From a bacterium (GTDB taxonomy: Bacteria; SZUA-79; Acidulodesulfobacterales; Acidulodesulfobacteraceae): a stretch of 36,113 nucleotides of DNA. Position numbers and translations under genes: made by a program. Below, in pieces: positions 15,745 through 24,288 of the stretch; within the stretch, counting starts at the first letter, position 1, and each line of letters starts with the position of its first letter. Location: positions 1 to 36,113 of the forward strand of contig JAJZYP010000008.1 of assembly GCA_021798015.1 (NCBI GenBank), given 5' to 3'. The notes beneath the pieces are model-generated. The model saw only the letters and a program-made list of their open reading frames with translations, was not told where the DNA came from and made no database searches.

Positions 15745-16812
15745 ATGAATAATATTTTAATGACAACTTCTTATTCAAGAATAGATAGAGTGGATAAAGA
15801 ACAAGCGATTAATCTTTTTAAGAATAACGGTATCATTACGCTTGGAAAGATGGCGTGTGAGATAAGAAAGGATAAACATCCCCAAAACATAGTCACATTT
15901 ATAATCGACAGAAATATTAACTATACCAATATTTGCATATCTAAGTGTAAATTTTGTGCTTTTTATAGAAAATTGCAAGATGAGGATGCTTATATTTTAA
16001 AGAAAGACGATATATTTAAAAAAATTCAAGAGACTATTGATTTAGGCGGAACCCAAATTTTACTTCAGGGAGGGTTAAATCCCGATATCAAATTTGATTA
16101 TTATTTAAATCTTTTATCGGCAATTAAGGAAAAATTCAATATTCACATACATGCCTTTTCGCCTCCTGAAATATATTACTTAGCAGATACCAATAATATT
16201 ACCGTCAAAGAAGCAATTCTTCTTTTAAAAGATGCCGGGCTGGATTCCATTCCCGGCGGCGGCGCCGAAATATTAGTCGATAGAGTGAGAAAAAAAATAA
16301 GCCCAAATAAAATAGGCAGTGAAAAATGGCTTGAAGTGATGGAAAAAGCCCATAATGCAGGTTTAAATTCATCCGCCACAATGATGTTTGGAACCATAGA
16401 AACAGATGAAGAGATTATAGAGCATCTCTTTAAATTGCGCGATCTCCAGGATAAAACAGGCGGATTTAAAGCATTCATTCCATGGAGTTTTCAAAGTAAA
16501 AATACAAAATTAAACCCAAAGGATGTACATGGTCATTATTATCTTAAGGTGCTTGCAATTTCCAGAATTATCCTCGATAATTTCGATAATATTCAAGCAT
16601 CGTGGGTTACACAAGGGGCGAAAATGGGACAGGTTGCGTTAAGTTTTGGCGCAAACGATATGGGCTCGACAATGATAGAAGAAAATGTCGTGAAAGCCGC
16701 GGGAACTCAAAATGCCATGGTTAATGAAAAGAGTATGGTAAAACTTATTAGAGATGCGGGATTTATTCCAGCTCAAAGACTTAATAGTTATAATATAGTA
16801 AAATTTTATTAA
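15745..16812 (+). CDS. mqnC: Cyclic dehypoxanthine futalosine synthase MqnC
   Basis: MqnC is the radical SAM cyclase of the futalosine route to menaquinone. The 355 residues carry the [4Fe-4S]-binding cysteines 64, 68 and 71 in CISKCKFC, preceded by NINYTNI. Typical family stretches follow: ILLQGGLNPDIKFDYY, IHAFSPPEIYYLA, DSIPGGGAEILVDRVRKKI, ATMMFGTIET and QASWVTQGAKMGQVALSFGANDMGS. Length and all blocks match MqnC rather than the related MqnE. No other mqn gene is in the window. An internal ATG six codons in (15763) is an alternative start. Confidence 0.93.
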   Translation: MNNILMTTSYSRIDRVDKEQAINLFKNNGIITLGKMACEIRKDKHPQNIVTFIIDRNINYTNICISKCKFCAFYRKLQDEDAYILKKDDIFKKIQETIDLGGTQILLQGGLNPDIKFDYYLNLLSAIKEKFNIHIHAFSPPEIYYLADTNNITVKEAILLLKDAGLDSIPGGGAEILVDRVRKKISPNKIGSEKWLEVMEKAHNAGLNSSATMMFGTIETDEEIIEHLFKLRDLQDKTGGFKAFIPWSFQSKNTKLNPKDVHGHYYLKVLAISRIILDNFDNIQASWVTQGAKMGQVALSFGANDMGSTMIEENVVKAAGTQNAMVNEKSMVKLIRDAGFIPAQRLNSYNIVKFY

Positions 16813-16827
16813 ATTATTTAAATTATA

Positions 16828-16859
16828 TTGAATAATTTAATAAAAAAGTATGCTATAAT
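16828..16859 (+). promoter_or_regulatory. Extended -10 promoter for the DksA-family gene
   Basis: TATAAT (16854-16859) is preceded by TG at 16851-16852 (TGCTATAAT), an extended -10. TTGAAT at 16828-16833 is 20 bp upstream, longer than ideal, so the extended -10 is the main evidence. The transcript would start about 65 nt before the gene. Confidence 0.5.
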
Positions 16860-16930
16860 AAATCCCATTAATCCATTATTTAAGTCAGACAGTTTGTTCA
16901 ATATTCCCAAAAGAAAAGGAGTTGTTACCC

Positions 16931-17296
16931 TTGAATGAAGAAAAGTTACTGTATTTTAAAAACATACTTAACAAAAAATTAGAGATGCTGCTTGATGAAG
17001 CTCTTAAGACCGTTGATACTATGTCAAAAGAGGATGATAATTTTCCGGATCCGACGGATAGAGCTACCTTAGAATCCGATAGAAATTTCGAGCTTCGCAT
17101 AAGAGACAGGGAAAGAAAACTTATATTAAAAATAAAAGAGGCGCTTACAAGAATAGAAAGTGGAACTTACGGTATTTGCACGGAATGCGGGGAAGAAATA
17201 TCCGAAAAAAGATTAGGAACGCGACCCGAAACTACGATGTGTATTGCATGCAAGACAAAAGAAGAAGAGCTTGAAAAAAAATCCAATATTTCATAA
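16931..17296 (+). CDS. dksA: DksA/TraR-family zinc-finger transcription factor
   Basis: DksA-type proteins bind the RNA polymerase secondary channel and, with ppGpp, adjust promoter activity. The start is taken as TTG 16931, because an AAAGGAG ribosome binding site ends 9 nt upstream; the TTG at 16922 touches that site directly. The product (121 residues) has a helical coiled-coil region whose tip carries D-P-T-D-R-A, matching the DxxDxA motif needed for activity. A four-cysteine zinc finger follows (CTEC ... CIAC) in the GICTECGEEISEKRL context. It is shorter than enteric DksA (151), as in many non-enteric homologues. It is followed by glgA. Confidence 0.88.
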   Translation: MNEEKLLYFKNILNKKLEMLLDEALKTVDTMSKEDDNFPDPTDRATLESDRNFELRIRDRERKLILKIKEALTRIESGTYGICTECGEEISEKRLGTRPETTMCIACKTKEEELEKKSNIS

Positions 17297-17297
17297 A

Positions 17298-17319
17298 TGG
17301 AGAATAATTGGAGAATAAT
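17298..17319 (+). repeat. Tandem 11-bp duplication carrying the glgA ribosome binding site
   Basis: TGGAGAATAAT occurs twice in tandem (17298-17308 and 17309-17319), so two GGAG ribosome binding sites precede glgA. The second lies 8 nt from the ATG, which is good spacing; the first is 19 nt away and could act as a standby site. Loss or gain of a copy would change the leader length by 11 nt. Confidence 0.85.
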
Positions 17320-17321
17320 TT

Positions 17322-18821
17322 ATGAATATCCTGTTTATGAGTTCGGAGTTTTTTCCTTTTGCCAAGACAGGCGGTCTTGCAGATGTTTCCGAGGCAATTG
17401 CCGTCAATCTGGTTAAAAAGGGTTTGAATGTTTTCGCCTGTCTTCCTTATTATAGTTGCGTTCATAAGCAAAATTTAAGAATGACCGGAAAAATTCAAAA
17501 AATTGAGATAGAAATCCCGCCTGAATGCATTAAACTATTTGAAGGTAAAATTGAGGGTAAAAAAAATTTGGCGAAAGAATTAAAATTTTTTGACATCCTT
17601 CCTTATAAATATAAAGGCGTAAATATATATTTTTTAAAGAATGACTATCTTTTTAATAGAGAGTTTATATATGGATCAGGCGATAAAGATTATAAAGATA
17701 ATCTTTTAAGATTCTCCCTTTTTTGTCAGGTTAGCCTTATTTTTTTTAAAGATAACAACATAAAATTCGACATTATCCATGCTAACGATTGGCAAACTGC
17801 TTTACTTCCAGTCTTTTCAAAATGTAAATTTAAATTACATTCTAAAATCCTCCTGTCAATCCATAATCTTGGTTACCAGGGAATATTTCCCAAAGAGCAA
17901 TTTTCTTGCATTGGGGTTAACGATAGCTTATTTAATCCGGAGGGGTTTGAGTATTTTGATAAGATTAACCTGCTTAAGGGGGGGATAGAATTTAGCGATT
18001 TTGTTAGCACCGTAAGTAAAAAATATTCCGCGGAGATTCAAACGGAAGAATTCGGTTTTGGTTTATCGGGAGTTCTTAAAAATAAAGGAAATATTTATGG
18101 AATATTAAACGGTGTAGATTATGACGAATGGAATCCTCAAACGGATAAATATATTAATAAAAATTATAATGCCGAAAATTTTAAAACCGGTAAAAAATCG
18201 TGTAAAAGAGATTTGCTTAATTTGTTTTTCGGCAAAGAAAAGGCAAAACTACTTCTTGACAAACCTTTATTGGGTATTGTTTCAAGATTGGAAGAGCAAA
18301 AGGGCTTTGATATTTTTATAAAAATAATTAGCAATCTGGTTAAAAAGGGATGCGTAATAGTTGTTCTTGGAGAGGGTGAAAAAAGACTCGAGGACGAATT
18401 TAAAAAAATTGCGGAGATCTATTTCGACAATGTTTCCGTAAAAATTATTTATGATAATCAAATAGCTCACAAAATAGAGGCGGGGAGCGATTTTTTAATT
18501 ATGCCTTCCAAATATGAGCCTTGCGGCCTGAACCAGATGTATAGCATGAAATACGGAACTATCCCGATAGCTAATGCCACAGGCGGTTTAGATGATACCG
18601 TTATAAACTATGACGGGTTAAATATCGGCATTGCCACCGGATTTAAGTTTTATAAGTTTGAATCATCGGAATTGGAAAAAACTATTTTAAACGCAACCGA
18701 TATTTATTATAATGATAAAAAAACATTAAATAACATCATAACAAACGCTATGAATTTAGATTTTTCATGGGATAAAAGGATTGACGATTATATATCCCTT
18801 TATAATAATATAATATGCTAA
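17322..18821 (+). CDS. glgA: Glycogen synthase GlgA (GT5, ADP-glucose type)
   Basis: GlgA adds glucose from ADP-glucose to the non-reducing end of a growing alpha-1,4-glucan. The 499 residues have the GT5 N-terminal ADP-glucose motif K15-T-G-G-L-A-D-V, a HANDWQTALLPV segment, and LLSIHNLGYQG. The C-terminal half carries LLGIVSRLEEQKGFDI and the catalytic-cleft motif PSKYEPCGLNQMYSMKYGT, followed by ATGGLDDTV. Length is normal for bacterial GlgA. It follows the dksA gene by 25 nt and may share its transcript. A GH57 glucan-active enzyme lies about 7 kb downstream on the other strand. Confidence 0.95.
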   Translation: MNILFMSSEFFPFAKTGGLADVSEAIAVNLVKKGLNVFACLPYYSCVHKQNLRMTGKIQKIEIEIPPECIKLFEGKIEGKKNLAKELKFFDILPYKYKGVNIYFLKNDYLFNREFIYGSGDKDYKDNLLRFSLFCQVSLIFFKDNNIKFDIIHANDWQTALLPVFSKCKFKLHSKILLSIHNLGYQGIFPKEQFSCIGVNDSLFNPEGFEYFDKINLLKGGIEFSDFVSTVSKKYSAEIQTEEFGFGLSGVLKNKGNIYGILNGVDYDEWNPQTDKYINKNYNAENFKTGKKSCKRDLLNLFFGKEKAKLLLDKPLLGIVSRLEEQKGFDIFIKIISNLVKKGCVIVVLGEGEKRLEDEFKKIAEIYFDNVSVKIIYDNQIAHKIEAGSDFLIMPSKYEPCGLNQMYSMKYGTIPIANATGGLDDTVINYDGLNIGIATGFKFYKFESSELEKTILNATDIYYNDKKTLNNIITNAMNLDFSWDKRIDDYISLYNNIIC

Positions 18822-18906
18822 ACATTAAATATTAAAAAGATTGTAATATATCTTGTAATATATAATATAATAAATATATATAATAAATGGGTTAATTAAA
18901 TTAAGT

Positions 18907-19410
18907 ATGTTAAATCCTATTTTAAAAATCGATGGCAATCTATTTTTAGATAGCGCAAATAATATAAGCCGAGATGCCAGGCCTCCCGCATCCGTTACCG
19001 CCGGCGGTGTGGATATTGTTCTTAATCCTAATTCTAATATACTTATTGCAGAAGATAATAAGGTAAATGCCGATTTAATGAAGGCAATGATAGAATCTAT
19101 GGGGATCAATAAAATTGCTATCGCAAACGACGGTAAAGAGGCAATAAATATGATACTGTCGGATATAAAATTTAATTTGATAATAATAGATATTATGATG
19201 CCAAGAATTAACGGTCTAGATCTCCTTAAGGAGATCAGGAAACTATATAATAAAATGCCCATATTGGTAGTTAGCGCTTTGGGAGATAATGAAACCAAAA
19301 ATAAAGCATTGGCATTAGGGGCTAATTATTATCTTACAAAACCTATAGATAAAGACATTTTTAAACAAAAAATAAATTCCTTATTCAAGGTTATTACGGA
19401 AAATAATTAA
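18907..19410 (+). CDS. Single-domain response regulator (REC) with N-terminal extension
   Basis: The 167-residue protein has about 43 residues of poorly conserved N-terminus followed by a complete receiver domain. The acidic pair is in ILIAEDNKVNADLM, the phosphoacceptor is Asp95 in LIIIDIMMPRINGLD, the switch residue lies in ILVVSALGD, and the conserved Lys is in YLTKPIDKD. No output domain is present, so it most likely acts by protein contact or as a phosphorelay intermediate. It lies just before the large hybrid kinase gene, and a second lone receiver follows that gene. The YLxKPIDKD loop is shared with the kinase's own first receiver. Confidence 0.87.
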   Translation: MLNPILKIDGNLFLDSANNISRDARPPASVTAGGVDIVLNPNSNILIAEDNKVNADLMKAMIESMGINKIAIANDGKEAINMILSDIKFNLIIIDIMMPRINGLDLLKEIRKLYNKMPILVVSALGDNETKNKALALGANYYLTKPIDKDIFKQKINSLFKVITENN

Positions 19411-19517
19411 TATAGATAGCGCGCAATTAATGTGGTTAGGATGGAAATTCCCCTCAGAAGGAAAGGATAAGATTGAGACAATAAAAATTTTAATGTTAAA
19501 GGAGAAATTTAGTTTTT

Positions 19518-22508
19518 TTGAAAAAAGATAATTTTATGAAACGCGAGTTCAGCGGAGCTCATGGTGTCATGGCCAAAATCCTGATATACGGCGGTGGAAA
19601 TGCCGCTAAGACAATGATTGATATGTTTGAAGGCGATAAAAACATCGCGATTGTCGCTTTAGTTGCCAGAGATTTAAATAAAGAAGGCGCAATCTTTGCA
19701 AAAGAAAAAGGCATTAAATGTTTTTCAAACATTAAAGAAGCGCGTGATAAAAGGCTTGACTTTAATATCATATTTAATTTAACTGGGAACTCACAGTCGT
19801 CTCTTCCGGAACTTAACGAGTTCGAAGACGCCGGTATAGAAATTATAAATTCCGTTAGCTCTAAGTTAATTTACGACCTTCTTTACGATAGATATAAAAA
19901 CCATATTGACAAAGAAAGTATAATTAAGCAGCTAAGGGAGCAGAAGGCATATTTTCAAAATATTCTCGACGATTCTTTCGATATGATTATGGTGACAGAC
20001 AGGCATGGAAAGATTACCGAGTTTAATAAAGGCGGTGAAAAGATATTAGGATACCCCAAAAAGGAAATAATCGGTAAAAAGGCCTCAGATTTATACATAC
20101 ATCAAGAAGAAAGGGATGATATCCTTGCGAGACTAAAAAAAGATCACTTCGTTGCAAATTATGAAACTGTTTTACGAAGAAAAGATAAAAGTCTTGTGGA
20201 TATATCTCTTACAATATCCCGCATTTTGAATAAAGACGGCGATATAATCGGAACAATAGGTATTTCTAAAGATATTACGGAAAAAAAATTATATGAAAAG
20301 GAGCTTAAAGAACTTAACGAAAGCCTTGAAAACAAGGTTATGGAAAGGACAAAACAGCTTGAGGAGAGTAATAAGGAGCTTGCCAGAGCAAACGAGCTAA
20401 AATCAAAATTTATTGCAAATATGTCCCACGAACTCAGAACTCCGCTAAATGCCATTATAGGCTATTCCGACCTTCTCATAGAGTCGAAAGATATTACGGA
20501 CAAACATAAACAATATATAAATAATATTCTTATTTCGGGAAAACATTTACTTCAGCTTATAAATAACATATTAGATATAGCAAAAATAGAAGCGGGAAGG
20601 TTCGTATTGGAATATTCGATATTTAGATTAAAAGATGCGCTGGATGAGGTTATATTGGTTTTAAAATCACTTACGGATAAAAAGAATATATCTATTGATG
20701 TGAGTTATGACTGTAACGATGATTATAAAATATATGCCGATAGAATAAAATTTAAACAAATAATTTATAACTTATTAAGCAATGCCATTAAATTTTCTTT
20801 TGAAAATACCGAAATTAACATTGTTTGCAAGAATATCCTGCCTTCATTAGATATTAAGGCGACTCCAAATTTTAACTCTCAAAACAATAATATACCTGCA
20901 AGGGATAAAATCTTCGAATATTTTCAAATGGATGTTATAAATCACGGTATCGGCATTTCCGATAGCTTTAAAAAGAATATTTTTGAAGAATTTGTTCAGG
21001 CCGATAACAATTATTCAAGGCAGTATGAGGGTACAGGACTTGGGCTTGCTTTGACAAAAAAGATAATCGGTCTTCATGGTGGACATATCCATTTTGAATC
21101 AACTCCGAATGAAGTTACTAATTTTACATTTATAATTCCAAATCAATTTAAGGCTGAAGTAATACCTGAAAAATCGGAAGAACAGGAAAAAACTTTAATA
21201 ACAATAGATTCCAGATCTTTTTTTAGGAATAACGATATTAAGAGAAATAAGCCGCTGGTTCTTGTTGCAGAGGATGATAGGGCAACTTCGGAATTATTTA
21301 CGATTAATCTTGTTAATTCCGGTTATTCTGTTGCCCACGCTTATGACGGTATTGAAGCAGTCGAAAAGGCTATAACCTTAAAGCCATTTGCCATACTTCT
21401 CGATATAATGATACCCAAAAAAGATGGATGGGAGGCACTTAGCGATTTAAAGTCCGATAAGGATACAAAAAATATTCCTGTTATTATAACCAGTGTATTA
21501 GACAATAAGGATTTGGGGTTTGCTCTTGGGGCCACCGATTACCTTATAAAGCCAATCGATAAAGACACACTTATTTATACACTGTCGCAGTTTACCCTCA
21601 CTTCAAAAAGAAAAAGAAGACAGGTGAATATTTTATTGATAGACGATGAAAAGGTTGCCCATAAAATGATCGAAAAAATATTGACTCCGGAAGGTTTTAA
21701 TTTGCTTCACGCTTACAACGGCGAAGAAGGTTTAAGAATGTCGATAGAATTAAAACCCGATTTAATTTTGTTAGATTTAATTATGCCGGATATAGACGGA
21801 TTTGAGGTCGCCGAGAACATTAAAAAACATCCAATTTCAGGTCAAATTCCAATATTTATTATAACATCGAAGGACCTGTCCGTCGAAGAAAGGTTAAGAC
21901 TTTCAGGTAACATCGAAAGGATAATTGGTAAAAAAGCCTTTTCCCCCGAAGAACTTAGCCGTTCTATTAGGGAGCTTGAGATTCTCTATCCTCAAAAGGC
22001 GGGACTTTTTGATGAAATTACCGGTTTATTAGACCATAACTATTTTAATATAAGGCTTGCTCAGGAGATTAACAGGGCTAAAAGATATAATATAGCTTTT
22101 AGCGTGATATTTCTCGATATCGATCATTTTAAGGAATATTGCGATACGGTTGGAAATTTTCATTCCGATATTGCGCTTAAAAAGATTGCAGACACCCTAA
22201 AAAAATATTTAAGGGGTTCGGATGTAGTGGTTAGGTTTGGATACGATGAATTTGCCCTCATACTAAATAATACTTTAAAAGAACCGGCTGTTTATGTGGC
22301 AAACAGGTTCTGCACTCTTATTAGGGACTATCCCTTTTATAAAGAAGAGGAACTAAAACCAAAGAACCTGACATCCTCTTTTGTCGTTGCTTCATTTCCT
22401 GAAGACGGGGATTCCCCGGAGGAACTTGTTTCCAAAATTTATACCAGGTTATGCGATGTTAAAAATTCAGGCGGCAATGCGGTGGTCGAAGTGAATAAAA
22501 GTGAATAA
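19518..22508 (+). CDS. Rossmann-PAS-histidine kinase-REC-REC-GGDEF hybrid signalling protein
   Basis: This is a 996-residue cytosolic protein without membrane helices. In order: a Rossmann-like domain (about 18-115, ILIYGGGNAAKTMIDMF); PAS (about 140-258); a coiled coil; HisKA with the phospho-His at 304 (MSHELRTPLNAIIGYS); HATPase_c (about 400-555); REC1 (about 578-695, Asp629); REC2 (about 702-820, Asp753); and GGDEF (about 829-990). Two key deviations are visible. The ATP-lid G1 box reads NHGIGI (Asn475) instead of DxGxG, and the cyclase motif is GYDEF (908-912). Both catalytic outputs may be altered. The TTG start (19518) follows AAAGGAG by 13 nt; ATG 19536 or 19569 are alternatives. Lone receivers flank the gene on both sides. 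Confidence 0.9.
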   Translation: MKKDNFMKREFSGAHGVMAKILIYGGGNAAKTMIDMFEGDKNIAIVALVARDLNKEGAIFAKEKGIKCFSNIKEARDKRLDFNIIFNLTGNSQSSLPELNEFEDAGIEIINSVSSKLIYDLLYDRYKNHIDKESIIKQLREQKAYFQNILDDSFDMIMVTDRHGKITEFNKGGEKILGYPKKEIIGKKASDLYIHQEERDDILARLKKDHFVANYETVLRRKDKSLVDISLTISRILNKDGDIIGTIGISKDITEKKLYEKELKELNESLENKVMERTKQLEESNKELARANELKSKFIANMSHELRTPLNAIIGYSDLLIESKDITDKHKQYINNILISGKHLLQLINNILDIAKIEAGRFVLEYSIFRLKDALDEVILVLKSLTDKKNISIDVSYDCNDDYKIYADRIKFKQIIYNLLSNAIKFSFENTEINIVCKNILPSLDIKATPNFNSQNNNIPARDKIFEYFQMDVINHGIGISDSFKKNIFEEFVQADNNYSRQYEGTGLGLALTKKIIGLHGGHIHFESTPNEVTNFTFIIPNQFKAEVIPEKSEEQEKTLITIDSRSFFRNNDIKRNKPLVLVAEDDRATSELFTINLVNSGYSVAHAYDGIEAVEKAITLKPFAILLDIMIPKKDGWEALSDLKSDKDTKNIPVIITSVLDNKDLGFALGATDYLIKPIDKDTLIYTLSQFTLTSKRKRRQVNILLIDDEKVAHKMIEKILTPEGFNLLHAYNGEEGLRMSIELKPDLILLDLIMPDIDGFEVAENIKKHPISGQIPIFIITSKDLSVEERLRLSGNIERIIGKKAFSPEELSRSIRELEILYPQKAGLFDEITGLLDHNYFNIRLAQEINRAKRYNIAFSVIFLDIDHFKEYCDTVGNFHSDIALKKIADTLKKYLRGSDVVVRFGYDEFALILNNTLKEPAVYVANRFCTLIRDYPFYKEEELKPKNLTSSFVVASFPEDGDSPEELVSKIYTRLCDVKNSGGNAVVEVNKSE

Positions 22509-22546
22509 TTAAGCAAATACTTTTAATTATTTTAATTATCTTAATT

Positions 22547-22936
22547 ATGATATCAAAAAGTAAGCATTCCAAAGCCCTTATTGTCGAAGATAATAATATC
22601 AATATGGATCTTTTAATAGCGCTTCTTGAACCTTTTGATCTTGAAATAGTAACTGCATATGATGGATATGAAGCTATAAAAAAGGTGGATGAAAACCTTG
22701 ACCTGTCTTTAATTTTGCTTGATATAGGCCTTCCTGGAATAGACGGTATCGAAGTCTTTAAAAGGCTTAAATATATGGATGAAACTAAAAATATACCGGT
22801 TATTGCCGTTACTGCCCACGCTATGCCGGGTAACAGGGAGCATCTTTTGTCGTTGGGTTTTAACGATTTTGTCGAAAAACCAATCGACAAAAACATACTT
22901 TATGAAAAAATAAGGGGTTATATAAAATTTGACTAA
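22547..22936 (+). CDS. Single-domain response regulator (DivK-like REC)
   Basis: The 129 residues are one receiver domain with nothing else. The acidic pair is in ALIVEDNNINMDLL, the phosphoacceptor is Asp59 in LILLDIGLPGIDGIE, the Thr switch is in VIAVTAHAMPG, and the conserved Lys is in FVEKPIDKNIL. AHAMPG and the DIGLPGIDG phrase are typical of DivK-like or kinase-associated receivers. It starts 38 nt after the hybrid kinase stop and overlaps the thioesterase start by 8 nt. It is therefore probably translated with that operon and may receive phosphate from the hybrid kinase (inferred). Confidence 0.9.
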   Translation: MISKSKHSKALIVEDNNINMDLLIALLEPFDLEIVTAYDGYEAIKKVDENLDLSLILLDIGLPGIDGIEVFKRLKYMDETKNIPVIAVTAHAMPGNREHLLSLGFNDFVEKPIDKNILYEKIRGYIKFD

Positions 22937-23366
22937 TGATTTTAAATTTTATACCGAATTAAAAGTCAGATATGAAGAAACAGATGCGATGTCCGTTGTT
23001 TATTACGGTAAGTACTTTGTTTTCTTCGAGGTGGCAAGAACGGAATATCTTAAAAATATCGGTTACAACTATGTGGACATAGAAAAGGATGGATTTTATT
23101 TTGTGGTCGCGGAATCAAACTGCAAATATTATAATCCTGCAAGATATGACGATGATTTAAAAATTTTTGCAAAAATAGAATATATGAGAAATTCAAGCTT
23201 TAATTTTTTATATAACATTATCAAAAAAAGTAAAAATAAAAATGAACCCAATGTAAATATAGCAGAAGGCAATACAGTTTTGGTTTGCGTGAATAATGCA
23301 GACTTCAAACCATGCAAAATACCTGATTATCTTAGAAGAGCAATACAAAACTTTGAGGGCTTTTAA
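22929..23366 (+). CDS. YbgC-like acyl-CoA thioesterase (hotdog fold)
   Basis: The 145-residue protein belongs to the 4HBT/YbgC thioesterase group, which hydrolyses acyl-CoA or acyl-ACP thioesters. The catalytic segment is visible as VRYEETDAMSVVYYGKYF with Asp19, followed by FFEVARTEYLKNIG. Enteric YbgC has Gly-Gly where this one has Met-Ser. The TTG at 22929 is the only start that retains the N-terminal strand; the first in-frame ATG would cut the motif. It overlaps the end of the preceding receiver gene by 8 nt, so the two are translationally coupled. The real substrate is unknown. Confidence 0.85.
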   Translation: MTNDFKFYTELKVRYEETDAMSVVYYGKYFVFFEVARTEYLKNIGYNYVDIEKDGFYFVVAESNCKYYNPARYDDDLKIFAKIEYMRNSSFNFLYNIIKKSKNKNEPNVNIAEGNTVLVCVNNADFKPCKIPDYLRRAIQNFEGF

Positions 23367-23381
23367 ATAAATTTCGGTCGT

Positions 23382-24173
23382 ATGAAGGATTACTATTCTA
23401 TTTTAGAAATTCGGGAAAATGCCTCTGATTTTTTGATTAAAAGCCAGTATAGAAAGCTTGCATCTATATACCATCCGGATAAAAATCCAAACAACTCCGA
23501 TAAATTTATGGATTTAAACGAAGCGTATAAAACTCTGAGCGACCCAATCCTGAGAGAATCTTACGACAGAGATTTCAGGGAATTTAATAAATTAAAGGAG
23601 TCTCAACCCGAAGGTAAAATTATTCCTTACAGAACAAGATTAAGAGACGGCGGAAATGTTAATATAGAGGTAGATTTTACAGATGATATCGTAAACCTAA
23701 ATGGCGGCGAATCCATCGCTAAAACATTGACAGTGCAAAGGTATGTAAAGTGTCCCGACTGTAACGGAGAAGGCAGGGAAAGGGGCACTCTTATGACTGT
23801 TTGCCCTCAATGTAACGGTTCAGGCGTGGTTAAAAATCGCGAAACAAGGATTAATGAAACTTGTCAAAATTGTAATGGATATGGCGATATATTTTTATAT
23901 AAATGCAGAACATGCAACGGCATGGGTAGAATAAAGGCTAACGAAGAAATTACGTTAGAATTTAACATAAACGAACTGTTAAGCAAGAACGGCAATAATA
24001 ATACTGAACCGAATAAAATAATAGTATTTAAGGGCAGAGGGGATGGCGGAGTTTTTGGCGGAGAAAACGGGAATCTGACGGTTTCCGTTAGAATTGACGA
24101 GGATACGCTAAGTAAAATAAATAACCTAAAAAGCGGCTTTTTCCTTAAAAGGTTTTTTTCTAATAAAAAATAG
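23382..24173 (+). CDS. Compact DnaJ-like co-chaperone (J domain plus zinc finger)
   Basis: The 263-residue protein starts with a J domain (1-70) that keeps His31-Pro-Asp33, needed to stimulate DnaK ATPase. There is no Gly/Phe-rich linker. Four CxxCxGxG-type zinc-binding repeats lie at about 124-190 ([32 protein letters not shown]), flanked by the start of a substrate-binding domain ([13 protein letters not shown] before, [14 protein letters not shown] after). The second C-terminal domain and the dimerisation region of full DnaJ (about 375 residues) are missing. It follows the thioesterase after 15 nt. A specialised co-chaperone role is likely, with the main DnaJ presumably elsewhere. Confidence 0.88.
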   Translation: MKDYYSILEIRENASDFLIKSQYRKLASIYHPDKNPNNSDKFMDLNEAYKTLSDPILRESYDRDFREFNKLKESQPEGKIIPYRTRLRDGGNVNIEVDFTDDIVNLNGGESIAKTLTVQRYVKCPDCNGEGRERGTLMTVCPQCNGSGVVKNRETRINETCQNCNGYGDIFLYKCRTCNGMGRIKANEEITLEFNINELLSKNGNNNTEPNKIIVFKGRGDGGVFGGENGNLTVSVRIDEDTLSKINNLKSGFFLKRFFSNKK

Positions 24174-24177
24174 CAAC

Positions 24178-24237
24178 AATAAGATAACAAATTTAGTTTA
24201 CATAATGTTCCTTATGGGACATTATATTTATCTTATT
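24178..24237. terminator. Candidate convergent terminator hairpin
   Basis: Nested inverted repeats lie between the DnaJ-like gene (ends 24173) and the convergent GH57 gene (ends 24289). The outer arms are AATAAGATAA (24178-24187) and TTATCTTATT (24228-24237). The inner arms are 24202-24211 and 24216-24225, with one T.G wobble and a TTAT loop. The outer stem is A/T-rich and the inner one is not followed directly by a long U tract, so termination strength is uncertain. Confidence 0.45.
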
Positions 24238-24288
24238 TTGCCAATAAATAACTTCTTAAATAAAATTTTCTATCGGCAATTTTGGGAT

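Noticed and set aside
16809-16840. A/T-only inverted repeat after mqnC, considered as a terminator
   Set aside because: The 10-bp stem has no G or C, a 12-nt loop and no following U tract; it also overlaps the dksA promoter region.
18825-19298. 157-codon - strand frame over the first receiver gene
   Set aside because: The + strand frame has all receiver signature residues; the opposite frame has none.
22236-22250. GYDEF read as a possible sequencing error for GGDEF
   Set aside because: Changing Gly to Tyr needs at least two base changes (GGN to TAC) with the frame kept, so a simple read error is unlikely; kept as a real deviation.
22459-22896. 145-codon - strand frame over the second lone receiver
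   Set aside because: It is a shadow of the DivK-like receiver, whose acceptor Asp and Lys are clear on the + strand.
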